DNA of 64,000 nt from Companilactobacillus zhachilii (GCF_003606365.2 NZ_CP031933.2:744001-808000), one strand, 5' to 3'; positions 37,643 through 47,225 are shown, counted from the stretch's first letter. Made by a program: numbers and translations. The notes: generated from the letters alone by a model not told the origin.

Positions 37643-38521
37643 TTAACCTTTATAAGTATTGGCTACCCATTCGGTAGTTGCAACGCGGCGATAGGTTATC
37701 CCGTTAATCGTTTTGGATTGATCAGTGTACCAAATGGAACCGTTGGCAAGTCCCTGATTGGTAATCGGTATAATTTTATTATCGTTAGTGATATTAACTA
37801 GCGGAACATAAGCTGCATGCGGATTATTAACTTTGATAATGTGATCATTTTGAGCGTTAACATCACCATAAACTTTTAAATTATTATAGTAGGTTTTGAT
37901 TAAATCATTGAATTGGTCCATGTCATAACCCCAAGTACTGAAGTAGTAAACTGGGTCTTGATGAGTAGTTTCATGCCAAGTATTACTGGCTTGAGCATGT
38001 GAGATGACTGTTTGACCAGGGATATCTGGCAAATTGTATTGAATCAATTTTGAAGCGATGTAGTAGGCATCATTGGACAGTGAACGGGCAAAGGCATCAT
38101 AGGAATTAACTCGACAAAGTTCTACCTGAATATAACGGGCATTGGCAGTTGGACCAGCACCCCAGACAGTATAATCAGTATTGTGAATGTTCAAAATTTC
38201 ATTATTATCCACGAAAGCATGGACGTAAGTTTCGAGTTTTGGCCAATTAGCGTTAAAACGGTCTGTGAATTGTTGAGCCGTGACATTAGCTTCAGATGTT
38301 TCGTGAACAACAATGCCTTCGGGATGACCGACACCATTACGATAACCATTCCATTTATTGAAAGTGCCTTCTTGATTTTGAATTGAGACGGGTTTGATTT
38401 TGTTAGAAATGATGTAATCGTTAATTTTTGATGTAGCCTTGATTGTCGTTACTTTTGTTAAACTGACGATTGATAACAGCGTAATAAAAGATATGATAAA
38501 AAATAATTTCTTTTTTGTGAT
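37643..38521 (-). CDS. N-acetylmuramoyl-L-alanine amidase with C-terminal SLAP-like module
   Basis: About 292 residues. An exported Amidase_2-type (zinc) peptidoglycan hydrolase. Zinc-ligand-like blocks are GIVVHETS, YVHAFVDNNEIL, and QASNTWHETTHQDP near the end of the domain; the conserved Y/VQVELC strand is present. The C-terminus has a degenerate SLAP repeat (IWYTDQSKTINGITYRRVATTEWVAN). The start is odd. AGGGGGA is ideally placed only for ATT 38524 or ATC 38521, which would open the signal peptide TKKKLFFIISFITLLSIVSL. The in-frame upstream ATGs (38560, 38545) overlap or lack a ribosome site. I give the ATC position, but the start codon is uncertain. Confidence 0.78.
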   Translation of the reverse strand: MTKKKLFFIISFITLLSIVSLTKVTTIKATSKINDYIISNKIKPVSIQNQEGTFNKWNGYRNGVGHPEGIVVHETSEANVTAQQFTDRFNANWPKLETYVHAFVDNNEILNIHNTDYTVWGAGPTANARYIQVELCRVNSYDAFARSLSNDAYYIASKLIQYNLPDIPGQTVISHAQASNTWHETTHQDPVYYFSTWGYDMDQFNDLIKTYYNNLKVYGDVNAQNDHIIKVNNPHAAYVPLVNITNDNKIIPITNQGLANGSIWYTDQSKTINGITYRRVATTEWVANTYKG

Positions 38522-38675
38522 AATTATTCCCCCTAAAAGTTCCATTATCAAGATTAGCATAGAAGAAAGCGGGGAACGTTTACAGAATCGTTACAAGTAA
38601 AAACAAGTCTGTTTTAAAAATATTTTTACCTTGAATATGTGGTATAAAAATGTAGGTGACTTGCTACATTTAAAC

Positions 38676-38708
38676 AAAAAAGTAATCCAAAATCGGATTA
38701 CTTTTTTT
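38676..38708. terminator. Terminator after the glycosyltransferase-like gene
   Basis: AAAAAAGTAATCC-AAAATC-GGATTACTTTTTTT, 28 bases beyond the stop at 38736 on the minus strand. Confidence 0.9.
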
Positions 38709-38735
38709 CGAATACTAATTATGTTTTGTCACACT

Positions 38736-40196
38736 TTATTTTATAAAACTAAATGTTTTTTTAGAATTTAGTTTAATTGAGCTAAGAACGTGTAAAACTT
38801 GATAAAGCCCCAAGCTACCAACAATCGCAATGACTGGTAAAAATTCAATACGATATCTACCTTGAACTTCAATCAATAGTTGAACAACTGCAAATGCCAT
38901 TAACGGTAATAGCAATAAATACAGTTTGTCATCAAATTTTGTACGGAAGAGCTGTAGTGAGCCAATCCAAGAGAAGATGATTAGGATAATTGAACCGACA
39001 TAAGCCAGGAAGTTAATTCTATCAACAGTTTTAGTAGAATGAGCCATCCGAATATTAGCGGCATCAGTTGCCATTGTTCGACTTGACCAAAGACCTTGAG
39101 TTTTATGAATAAAGAGTGGTAGCCAAGCATGATTTTGATTTAAATAGGCTATTTCTTTATGTAACTTCTTATATTCAACTTTACTCATCTGTTTGCGTGA
39201 CTTGTTTGGATTAATTAATTGGTCCATATCAGGTGAATATGTTCCTGCTGATTGATAGTTTAATCCTGTTACGAATTTCCATTCAGGATCGTTGTTAGTA
39301 AGACCGTATTCATTGATACCAGAAGCTTTTATTCCCCAACCAGCTAGTGAAAAGAGTACAAAGTAAATGGCAACAGTTAAAAACACTTTTATTGTTGCGT
39401 GATAATCTTTATTTTTTAGTAGTAGATAAATCAACGCATAAACGATGATTCCAGCAATGATGACTGGTCCAATTGGACGAATCAAACAACCGCCAGTCAA
39501 GGTGATACCTGCTAAAATGTAATATTTAAGTTCGTTTTTCATTATTAAATAGAAGGTTACTAAGTAAAGCAATGAACCTAAATATTGGTTACTTGCTTGA
39601 CTGTTCAATGCGAACCAATCAAGGTCAATCATTAAAATAAGAATTGATAAACGGGCCATTTTGATATTATCGAAGATTTTGATTACAAATAAGTAAGTAA
39701 TCAAAAGAATTAGAGCTTGATAAATTACGTTAAGAAATTGAATGGCAAAGATATGATAGCCGAAGATTTTGGAAACAATCATGGCATAAACGAAATAGCC
39801 GGACTGGTAGGCATATTTAGAGAAATAATCGTTGTCTGTTTGATAAAGTGGGTCACCGATATGGTAATTTAGCAGTCGATCCCAGAAATTACCGAAGTCA
39901 CTTAATTGGACAGATGGTACTTTAGATATCCAGATTAAGGCAGTAATCATGAAAATAAGAATCATACTGAGTACAACGAGCCAGTTGAGTATTCGATCGT
40001 CAGTTTTTATTCGTGTTAATCCATAGCCAATTAAAAGCACTAATAGAACTGCCGCGATTACAATAATAGAATTATGAGTGTTTTGAAATAAAAAATTGTG
40101 ATGATAAAAAGCTAACATTAGGATAAATATTGCAGTGGTTAAGATAGCAACACAAGCTAAGATAGTTTTGTTGATGACCTTTTGTATTTTTTCGAT
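38736..40196 (-). CDS. Multi-spanning GT-C-type membrane glycosyltransferase-like protein
   Basis: About 486 residues with ten or more helices. An acidic motif in the first outer loop (VQLSDFGNFWDRLLNYHIGDPLYQ) and the TGGCLIRPIGPV loop resemble GT39/ArnT-like enzymes, which move sugars from polyprenyl-phosphate carriers onto envelope polymers or proteins. The first ATG (40118) has no ribosome site, and the frame stays open upstream through another helix (KTILACVAILTTAIFILM). AAGGGGGAA is correctly placed for ATT 40199 or ATC 40196, in a context almost identical to the amidase gene downstream. I therefore extend the gene to 40196. Function by fold only. Confidence 0.65.
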   Translation of the reverse strand: MEKIQKVINKTILACVAILTTAIFILMLAFYHHNFLFQNTHNSIIVIAAVLLVLLIGYGLTRIKTDDRILNWLVVLSMILIFMITALIWISKVPSVQLSDFGNFWDRLLNYHIGDPLYQTDNDYFSKYAYQSGYFVYAMIVSKIFGYHIFAIQFLNVIYQALILLITYLFVIKIFDNIKMARLSILILMIDLDWFALNSQASNQYLGSLLYLVTFYLIMKNELKYYILAGITLTGGCLIRPIGPVIIAGIIVYALIYLLLKNKDYHATIKVFLTVAIYFVLFSLAGWGIKASGINEYGLTNNDPEWKFVTGLNYQSAGTYSPDMDQLINPNKSRKQMSKVEYKKLHKEIAYLNQNHAWLPLFIHKTQGLWSSRTMATDAANIRMAHSTKTVDRINFLAYVGSIILIIFSWIGSLQLFRTKFDDKLYLLLLPLMAFAVVQLLIEVQGRYRIEFLPVIAIVGSLGLYQVLHVLSSIKLNSKKTFSFIK

Positions 40197-40637
40197 AATT
40201 GTTCCCCCTTAAAAAGTAGGGCATTTTAGCGTTAATATATACTCCAAAATAAATATAATCCCCAACATTAATTATTCTTAAGTAAATAAGACACAGTGTC
40301 ATAAATTATCTAATTAAATTACAAAAGCAGCCAAATTAGTGGCTGCTTTTGTTTTGTTATATATATTATTCCCGAAAGAATAAAATACCCTCAAACAACA
40401 TACTACACTAAGATATTATATCTTTAAAGAAATTTCTTTAATACGATGAATAATTTTAAATAAAATAAATTAAATGATATTTTTGCTATTTTATTTTTAC
40501 AAATGATTGAGGATTAAATATTTAGTGAATTTAATTGTTAAACAAATAGTTAAGATTTATTTAATTAGTTGCTAGAAATAATCTTCTGATAGTATAGTTG
40601 GTGTCGTAAAAGGGAATCTACTAAGGGAGATATTAAT
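40197..40637. other. Intergenic region between divergent genes
   Basis: About 440 AT-rich bases containing one terminator-like hairpin (40323-40350) and presumably two promoters. No gene or repeat element seen. Confidence 0.4.
40323..40350. terminator. Stand-alone terminator-like hairpin
   Basis: AAAAGCAGCC-AAATTAGT-GGCTGCTTTT with A- and T-runs. No gene ends here on either strand, so it may attenuate the leader of the gene at 38736-40196 or mark a lost gene. Confidence 0.7.
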
Positions 40638-40931
40638 ATGCAAACGTTGGATCAATCAAAATCATATTATCGTCGAATCACAACGCTCGATATTGTTACT
40701 ATTTTGATGATAATAGGCTTGCTGTTCTTTACAAATGGATTTTTACTTTCATTATTACTGATAGTGGTTTATCCGTTCAGTCATTCAAAAGTTTTGGTAT
40801 CTGATATTGGGGATAAAAATACTAAACTTTGGGTTCGCAAGATGGACTGGGATATCTATCGTAAAGAACATCGCTTAGGTCCAATTATGCAATATAAATC
40901 CCGTAGTACGGTTGATATGAAACAGGCTTAG
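40638..40931 (+). CDS. Small membrane protein, unknown
   Basis: A 97-residue protein with a polar N-terminus, one or two helices (about 18-45, DIVTILMIIGLLFF) and a positively charged soluble tail (LWVRKMDWDIYRKEHRLG). AGGGAGA lies 7 bases before ATG 40638, and a compact terminator overlaps its stop, both supporting a real monocistronic gene. Family not recognised. Confidence 0.65.
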   Translation: MQTLDQSKSYYRRITTLDIVTILMIIGLLFFTNGFLLSLLLIVVYPFSHSKVLVSDIGDKNTKLWVRKMDWDIYRKEHRLGPIMQYKSRSTVDMKQA

Positions 40932-40955
40932 CAGACTATGCGTCTGCTTTTTTTA
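40931..40955 (+). terminator. Intrinsic terminator
   Basis: GCAGAC-TATGC-GTCTGC followed by seven T. The first G is the last base of the preceding stop codon. Confidence 0.9.
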
Positions 40956-41005
40956 TTTATATAAACCTATAATTGTGGCAATAAATATGTTTAGGAGGCA
41001 ATATA

Positions 41006-41494
41006 ATGAAAAAAGTTATAACATATTTATCTGTATCAATTGGTTTACTATTTGGATTATCGACTGTTGCTAATGTGACAACAGTTAAGGCGGATTCAAC
41101 GTTGCCTGCAGGACATTATGCCTTTGCGGTAACAAGAACGACCGAAACAACTGATCAGAATGGAAACTTAACTTTAACAATTTTACCCAAAGGTTCTTCG
41201 TGGTTAATCAATACTGAATACGACAAGGGTGACCAAACATTCTTTCAATTGGCACCAAATATAGTTGTTAATTTGTATGCAGGTTATGTTTATATGCCCA
41301 AGGTCCAAGATTTAAAAGTTATTTCTAAAGGTCCAGCATCTTTATATGATCATAATGGACAATTAATTACTGACCGCGCATTAGCACCTGGTAGTGAGTG
41401 GTATTCGGATCGAGTGATTTTCTTGGATGGCGAAACTTATTATCGTGTAGCTACAGATGAATTTGTTTTACTCAGCGATGTTCAAGAATATTAG
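41006..41494 (+). CDS. Small secreted SLAP-domain protein
   Basis: A 162-residue exported protein. Signal peptide KKVITYLSVSIGLLFGLSTV, cleavage near VKA-DS. The mature N-half (31-95) is a beta-rich module with a degenerate SLAP pattern (LPKGSSWLINTEYDKGDQTFFQLA). The C-half is one clear SLAP repeat (ASLYDHNGQLITDRALAPGSEW...GETYYRVATDEFV). AGGAGG is 8 bases before ATG 41006. Same architecture as the protein at 1345-1770. Wall-associated, function unknown. Confidence 0.8.
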   Translation: MKKVITYLSVSIGLLFGLSTVANVTTVKADSTLPAGHYAFAVTRTTETTDQNGNLTLTILPKGSSWLINTEYDKGDQTFFQLAPNIVVNLYAGYVYMPKVQDLKVISKGPASLYDHNGQLITDRALAPGSEWYSDRVIFLDGETYYRVATDEFVLLSDVQEY

Positions 41495-41511
41495 CTTTTT
41501 AAAATTGGTAT

Positions 41512-41549
41512 AGGTCCAACGGTTTAACTTTAAATCGTTGGACCTTTTT
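41512..41549 (+). terminator. Intrinsic terminator
   Basis: AGGTCCAAC pairs with GTTGGACCT around an 18-base loop, followed by TTTTAT. Confidence 0.88.
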
Positions 41550-41829
41550 ATATCCAAAATAATTTTTCTTGTGGAACACCTGATGTGACAACCATACGTT
41601 CGTGTCAAGCAAAAAATTTAGTGTTATCCACTTGAAATTTTGCCAACAGTTTAAATTGAAAAAACCATTGCGAAGTCTTCGAGTTCGATATTAGAATAGT
41701 AGTTGCGACTTTGATTTTTCGCTTTGAATTCTCAAGAATTCTTTAAGGTACAAAATGTAATTTTGATCATAAAACTGCTGAAATGGCGGGGCACAAAATG
41801 GTTTGTCAAAAGTCAATGATAATAATTGA

Positions 41830-41877
41830 CTACTAGATATTGTTATTATTTCAATTTGAAGGTACTATATATTGTGT
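41830..41877 (+). promoter_or_regulatory. Tandem NrdR boxes upstream of nrdJ
   Basis: CTACTAGATATTGTTA (41830-41845) and GTACTATATATTGTGT (41862-41877) both resemble the NrdR box acaCwAtATaTwGtgt. They are offset by 32 bases, about three helical turns, as is typical for this repressor. They end 27 bases before the nrdJ start. About 280 bases between here and the previous terminator hold nothing else I can name. Confidence 0.7.
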
Positions 41878-41904
41878 TATTTAAATGTTGTGGAGTGATT
41901 ATTA

Positions 41905-44145
41905 ATGGACGTAATTAATAAAGTTATTTTATCTGACGAATTCGTCGATGAAGTTAAGAAAACAATTAAACCCCACTGGGGTGAATTAGGCTGGGTTACA
42001 TACAAGCGTACTTATGCGCGTTATATTGATGAACTTGGCCGGACTGAAAACTGGTCCGAAACTGTTAAACGTGTGGTCGAAGGAAACATCAATCTTGACC
42101 CTCGTTTGAAAAATGACAATTTAACTGATGAACAATATGCCGGATTAGTTAAAGAAGCTCAAAATTTATACAAATTGGTCTATGGTTTAGCTGCCACTCC
42201 TTCAGGGAGAAACCTTTGGATCTCTGGAACTGAATATCAACATCGTAATGGGGATGCCCTAAACAATTGTTGGTTTGTCGCCATCAGACCTCAAAAATAT
42301 GGTGATAGCCATATCGTGCCTAGTTATCTTCAAAAAGATCAACTAGCCGTTTCAATGCCTTTCTCATTCATGTTTGATCAATTGATGAAGGGCGGCGGGG
42401 TTGGTTTCTCTGTTGTTCCTAGCAATATGAAACTAATGCCTGTTGTTGATAATAAAGTTGATTTAACTGTTATTATCGGTAAGGAAAGTGCCTCATATAA
42501 GGATGCCATTGCTGCTGGTGCGGTTGACCGTGAAGACTGGTTGGCAAAACATGATATTTCAGACACACGTCATTATGAACTTCCTGATACACGTGAAGGC
42601 TGGGTTATCGGTAATGCCAATATGATCGATGCCCACTTTAACGATACAAATGATGGTTTCAAAGATGTTGTCCTTGATATTACTGACATTCGTGCCAAAG
42701 GTGAAAAAATTAAGGGCTTTGGTGGAACTGCTTCAGGTCCAGTACCTTTAGTTGAAATGTTCTTTGATATTAATGAAGTTTTGAATAATGCCGTTGGACG
42801 TAAGTTGACTTCAGTTGACTGTACCGATATGGGTAACTTGATTGGTAAAACAGTTGTTGCTGGTAATGTTCGTCGTTCAGCTGAGCTTGCTTTAGGTGGA
42901 GCAACTGATGACGACTTTATTACCATGAAACAAGATCAAAAGAAGCTATATCACCACCGTTGGGCCTCAAACAACAGTGTGGCGGTTGATTCAGAGTTCA
43001 AACGTTATGCACCAATTGCTGATTCAATTACTCATAATGGTGAACCTGGTATTGTTAACTTGGAATTGTCACGTAACTATGGACGTGTTATTGATGGTTA
43101 TCAACCAGGAATTGATGATGGTGTTGAAGGAACTAATCCTTGTGGAGAGATTTCATTAAGTAATGGTGAACCATGTAACTTGTTTGAAGTCTTCCCATTG
43201 ATTGCGACTGAACAAGGTTGGAGTTTGGAAGAGGCCTTTGCTTTGGCTGCTCGTTATACAAAACGTGTTACATTCAGCAACTATGATTGGGAAGTTTCAC
43301 GTGATGTTATTCAAAAGAATCGTCGTATCGGTGTCTCAATGTCAGGTATTCAAGATTGGATTTTGACAACCTTTGGAAATCGTGTTGTGACAGGCTTTGA
43401 AGCTACAACTGATCCTGAATCAGGCGAAACAATTCAAAAGCCAATTTATGACCAACGTGTTGTTGATAAGTTCGATGATTTGTATCACACCGTTGTTGAA
43501 GCTGATAAGGAATATTCCAAAGCTCTTGGATGCAAACCTTCTATTAAACACACAACAGTTAAACCATCTGGTACTGTTGCTAAGTTAGCTGGAGTTTCGG
43601 AAGGAATGCATTTCCACTATGCTGGATACTTGATTCAAAGAATCAGATTCCAAGATACCGACCCATTATTGCCAGCCTTGAAAGCTTGTGGATACAAGAT
43701 TGAACCTGACGTTTACACGAAACATACAATGTGCGTTGAGTTCCCAGTTAAGGCTGCCAATGCTGATGACCCTAACTTTGCTTCAGCAGGATCAGTTTCA
43801 ATCGCTGAACAATTTGCTACCCAAGCCTTCTTACAAACATATTGGTCAGACAATGCGGTTAGTTGTACCATTACCTTCCAACCCAAAGAAGCCGACCAAA
43901 TTGCATCATTGATGTATCAATACAGACACGTCACAAAATCAACTTCATTGTTACCATATAGTGGAGCTGACTTTAAGCAAGCACCTAAAGAGCCAATCGA
44001 CAAGAAAGTTTATCAAGAACGTGAATCAGAAGTAAGCGAAGACGTTGCTGCTGTCTTTGCCAAACAAAATGATAATCACGATAAGAAAGATATCGAATTA
44101 GTCGATCAGTCAGACTGCGAAAGCGGAGCTTGTCCGATTAGATAG
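41905..44145 (+). CDS. nrdJ: Adenosylcobalamin-dependent (class II) ribonucleoside-triphosphate reductase
   Basis: A 746-residue monomeric enzyme that makes dNTPs from NTPs using a B12-generated thiyl radical. It is seven residues longer than the classic L. leichmannii enzyme, and key residues line up: C122 and C424 (redox pair), C413 (radical cysteine in TNPCGEIS), and the C-terminal shuttle pair C738/C743 in CESGACPIR. GTGGAGTG lies upstream of ATG 41905. It needs imported or salvaged cobalamin; no B12 riboswitch is visible in the leader. Tandem NrdR boxes suggest repression by NrdR when dATP is high. Confidence 0.97.
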   Translation: MDVINKVILSDEFVDEVKKTIKPHWGELGWVTYKRTYARYIDELGRTENWSETVKRVVEGNINLDPRLKNDNLTDEQYAGLVKEAQNLYKLVYGLAATPSGRNLWISGTEYQHRNGDALNNCWFVAIRPQKYGDSHIVPSYLQKDQLAVSMPFSFMFDQLMKGGGVGFSVVPSNMKLMPVVDNKVDLTVIIGKESASYKDAIAAGAVDREDWLAKHDISDTRHYELPDTREGWVIGNANMIDAHFNDTNDGFKDVVLDITDIRAKGEKIKGFGGTASGPVPLVEMFFDINEVLNNAVGRKLTSVDCTDMGNLIGKTVVAGNVRRSAELALGGATDDDFITMKQDQKKLYHHRWASNNSVAVDSEFKRYAPIADSITHNGEPGIVNLELSRNYGRVIDGYQPGIDDGVEGTNPCGEISLSNGEPCNLFEVFPLIATEQGWSLEEAFALAARYTKRVTFSNYDWEVSRDVIQKNRRIGVSMSGIQDWILTTFGNRVVTGFEATTDPESGETIQKPIYDQRVVDKFDDLYHTVVEADKEYSKALGCKPSIKHTTVKPSGTVAKLAGVSEGMHFHYAGYLIQRIRFQDTDPLLPALKACGYKIEPDVYTKHTMCVEFPVKAANADDPNFASAGSVSIAEQFATQAFLQTYWSDNAVSCTITFQPKEADQIASLMYQYRHVTKSTSLLPYSGADFKQAPKEPIDKKVYQERESEVSEDVAAVFAKQNDNHDKKDIELVDQSDCESGACPIR

Positions 44146-44215
44146 CTCGGTTGTGTGCGATAGTTATTAATTGGGTCGTTGTTTGATTTAAAATATTCGA
44201 ATAAGTAATTTAAGA

Positions 44216-44248
44216 CAGAGACATCCTTAATAGGGTGCCTCTTTTTTT
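44216..44248 (+). terminator. nrdJ terminator
   Basis: AGAGACATCCT-TAAT-AGGGTGCCTCTTTTTTT, 70 bases after the stop. Confidence 0.85.
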
Positions 44249-44334
44249 GCTTTTAATTTTAATGTTTGATTGGTTTTGAACTTATTTTCAAATTTAATGT
44301 AATAGTTGAAAATATAAAACAAACAACCAATAAA

Positions 44335-44518
44335 CTAGCTGGAAGGAACAAGAGATTTAGGTCGCTGTGAAGGTGGCGTTATGGCTTTAGCCATTACACC
44401 ACGGGACGACTTTTGAGACTTGCGGTCTTTGCAAGGCTCAAAATCGAGATTCGAGACCGCTCTTTGGCTCGAATCGGTCTCCATAGCGACCTAAATCTCT
44501 TGTTCCTGGAGGCGGCCC
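44335..44518 (-). repeat. Interspersed palindromic element, copy N
   Basis: Full-length copy, CTAGCTGGAAGG to GGAGGCGGCC. Arms GGAACAAGAGATTTAGGTCGC and GCGACCTAAATCTCTTGTTCC are perfect. Located just upstream of the cop operators. Confidence 0.93.
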
Positions 44519-44552
44519 CTAAAAATAATCATTATACTTTACTTTTTAAATT

Positions 44553-44594
44553 TACAGTTGTAAACTAAGAAGTGTAAAAGAGATTACAAATGTA
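44553..44594 (+). promoter_or_regulatory. Two cop boxes (CopY operators)
   Basis: TACAGTTGTA at 44553-44562 and TACAAATGTA at 44585-44594 both fit TACAnnTGTA exactly and are 32 bases apart. Two such sites before copY are the classical arrangement. CopY should release them when copper replaces zinc. Confidence 0.92.
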
Positions 44595-44618
44595 AACATA
44601 GATTGAGGAGGAAATGAC

Positions 44619-45041
44619 ATGAAAGAGGTTGAAACGATGAGTCGTGCTGAATGGCAAGTGATGCGAATCATTTGGACATTAGGTGAAGCCACAAGTAAGC
44701 AAGTCATCGAGATCCTTGAACGTAAAACAGATTGGAAAGCTGCCACGATTAAGACTTTGATGATTCGGCTTCAAAAGAAACATTTTCTCAAAGCTGAGGA
44801 AACAAAGCGTCCTTATATTTATCAGCCAATGATTCAAGAGAATGAAGCAATTCATGAAAGTGTTAATGAACTATTTGATAGCATCTGTTGTATGCGTAAG
44901 GGTAGTGCAATTAATGATTTGATTGAGAATTCAGATATTTCGCAAAGTGATATTTCGCAAATGATAGCAACATTAAATAAAAAAGCTCAGACAGCACCTG
45001 AAGAAGTCGAATGTGACTGCTTGGAAGCTGAATTGAACTAA
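44619..45041 (+). CDS. copY: CopY/TcrY-family copper-responsive repressor
   Basis: A 140-residue BlaI/MecI-type winged-helix repressor (SRAEWQVMRIIWTLGEATSKQVIEIL, WKAATIKTLMIRLQKK). Classical CopY ends in CxCx4-5CxC. Here only one CxC (ECDCLEAELN) remains at the C-terminus, and the chain stops six residues later; a CC pair occurs at about 89-90. So the metal site is altered, yet the two cop boxes upstream strongly support the copper role. GAGGAGG is 8 bases before ATG 44619. Operon with copB 12 bases downstream. Confidence 0.9.
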   Translation: MKEVETMSRAEWQVMRIIWTLGEATSKQVIEILERKTDWKAATIKTLMIRLQKKHFLKAEETKRPYIYQPMIQENEAIHESVNELFDSICCMRKGSAINDLIENSDISQSDISQMIATLNKKAQTAPEEVECDCLEAELN

Positions 45042-45053
45042 GGGGATGATTTT

Positions 45054-47096
45054 ATGAAAGATATGGATATGAAACATGCAGATATGAAAGACATGAAAAT
45101 GGATATGTCCAGTGGTCACGATATGATGATGCACGGTGGTCATATGATGGACATGGGTGATTTAAGACAAAAGTTTTGGATTTCACTAGCTTTAGCGATT
45201 CCAGTATTTATTTTGTCACCATTTATGGGGATGCATCTACCATTTCAATTTCAATTCCCTGGTTCAGATTGGATCGTTTTGATTTTGTCCACAGCGCTTT
45301 ATTTCTACGGTGGGAAACCATTTTTAACGGGGGCTAAAGGTGAATTGTCAGAAAAGCAACCAGCCATGATGACTTTGATTACTATGGGTATCAGTGTTGC
45401 TTATATTTATAGTCTTTATGCGTTCGTTATGAATGATTTGTTACATTCGTCAAATCGAATCATGGATTTCTTCTGGGAATTAGCTTCATTGATCGTCATC
45501 ATGTTGTTAGGTCACTGGATTGAAATGAAGTCGACTATGAGCGCTGGTAATGCGTTACAAAAAATTGCTTCACTAGTACCAAATCAAGTTCACATGGTTC
45601 ATGGCGATAAAACGATGGATCACGATATCTCAATGGTTAAATCAGGTGATGTCGTTGAAGTCCGTGCCGGTGAATCAGTGCCACTTGATGGACATATTAT
45701 TGCCGGTTCTGGCTATATCAATGAATCATTGATTACTGGTGAGTCCAAAGCTGTTAAAAAGGAACTCGGTAGTAAAGTGGTCGGTGGATCAATCAACGGT
45801 GATAGCACAATTAAGGTTAAAGTTGATAAATCGGCTGGAGAAGGCTATTTGTCACAAATAAGTAAGTTGGTATCTGATGCCCAAAACAATCGTTCTAAGA
45901 CGCAAATGTTAGCTGATAAGGTATCTAGTTGGTTGTTCTATGCTGCTTTGACGGCCGGAATTTTATCATTTATTTACTGGTTGATTTTCGGTGATATGAA
46001 TACGGCTTTGAACAGATTAGTTACTGTTTTAGTTATCGCATGTCCCCACGCTTTAGGTTTGGCCATTCCTTTGGTTATGTCACGTAGCACTTCAATCGCT
46101 GCCACAAATGGATTGATTATTCGTGATAACCAAGCAATCGAAAACAGTCGTAAGATTGATTACATTGCTATGGATAAAACTGGTACGTTAACTGAGGGTA
46201 AGTTTAACGTCAACGGACTTCAAAGTATGGATAAGTCAGTTGATGATAAGAAATTATTGTCACTTATTGCTGGTATTGAAAGTGGGTCAAGTCATCCAAT
46301 CGCTAATAGTGTTGTTCAATATGCTAAAGAACAAAACGTTACACCAACTGCTTTGGATAACATTAAAGCTCTTAAAGGTTATGGTATGAGCGGTACTTTA
46401 GATAACAACGAATACTACTTAATTAATATGAAGTATCTTAACGAAAATAAAATTACTGTCGATAAGCAATTAGTTCAAGCATATTTGGATAAAGGTAACA
46501 CCATTAGTTTTCTAGTTACTGATAACAAAGTATTAGGATTTGTTGCTTTGGGTGACACGATTAAGAAGAATACGGTTGAATTTATTAAAGAATTAAAAGC
46601 TAGAAATATTACCCCAATCATGTTGACTGGTGATAATAAAGAAGCTGCTGCCATTATGGCTAAACAAATGGGTATTGATGAATTCAGAGGCGAATTATTA
46701 CCTGAAGATAAGCACAACGTTATTAAACAACTCGAACTTGATGGTCATCATGTCATGATGGTCGGTGATGGGATCAATGATGCACCTAGTTTGGCTTCAG
46801 CAACAATCGGTGTCGCAATTGGTGCCGGAACAGATGTCGCAATTGATTCAGCCGATGTTGTTCTCTATAATTCAGATCCAAGTGATATTATCAAATTCTT
46901 CAAACTATCACACAATACCTACCGTAAGACGATTGAGAATCTCTGGTGGGGGGCTGGTTATAATATCTTAGCCATTCCACTAGCAGCCGGAGTTCTAGCA
47001 GGTGTTGGCTTTGTCCTAAGTCCTGCCGTCGGTGCTGTGGTTATGTCATTGTCAACGGTGGTTGTTGCATTGAATGCTTTGACACTTAAAATGTAG
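45054..47096 (+). CDS. copB: CopB-type copper/silver-exporting P1B ATPase
   Basis: A 680-residue heavy-metal P-type ATPase. The N-terminus is Met/His/Asp-rich (MKDMDMKHADMKDMKMD...), with no CxxC domains. The membrane motif is C330-P-H, diagnostic of the CopB subgroup rather than CPC. The phosphorylation site is D374 in DKTGTLTEG, and the hinge is MVGDGINDAPSLA. It should expel copper or silver from the cytoplasm. AAGGGGATG precedes ATG 45054. No CopZ or CopA gene is adjacent. Confidence 0.94.
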   Translation: MKDMDMKHADMKDMKMDMSSGHDMMMHGGHMMDMGDLRQKFWISLALAIPVFILSPFMGMHLPFQFQFPGSDWIVLILSTALYFYGGKPFLTGAKGELSEKQPAMMTLITMGISVAYIYSLYAFVMNDLLHSSNRIMDFFWELASLIVIMLLGHWIEMKSTMSAGNALQKIASLVPNQVHMVHGDKTMDHDISMVKSGDVVEVRAGESVPLDGHIIAGSGYINESLITGESKAVKKELGSKVVGGSINGDSTIKVKVDKSAGEGYLSQISKLVSDAQNNRSKTQMLADKVSSWLFYAALTAGILSFIYWLIFGDMNTALNRLVTVLVIACPHALGLAIPLVMSRSTSIAATNGLIIRDNQAIENSRKIDYIAMDKTGTLTEGKFNVNGLQSMDKSVDDKKLLSLIAGIESGSSHPIANSVVQYAKEQNVTPTALDNIKALKGYGMSGTLDNNEYYLINMKYLNENKITVDKQLVQAYLDKGNTISFLVTDNKVLGFVALGDTIKKNTVEFIKELKARNITPIMLTGDNKEAAAIMAKQMGIDEFRGELLPEDKHNVIKQLELDGHHVMMVGDGINDAPSLASATIGVAIGAGTDVAIDSADVVLYNSDPSDIIKFFKLSHNTYRKTIENLWWGAGYNILAIPLAAGVLAGVGFVLSPAVGAVVMSLSTVVVALNALTLKM

Positions 47097-47225
47097 AAAT
47101 ATTCGAATTAATTAGTGATTTTTAAATTCGGATAGTAACAATTATTAAAATTGTTGGTACCAAAAAATAAGCAAATAAATTGACTAATTGACTAGAATCG
47201 TCGATTAAGTTAAAAAGATTAGTCT

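Noticed and set aside
41550..41829. Cobalamin riboswitch before nrdJ
   Set aside because: I see no B12-box-like GCCACTG block or the expected helices. Only NrdR-type boxes are visible.
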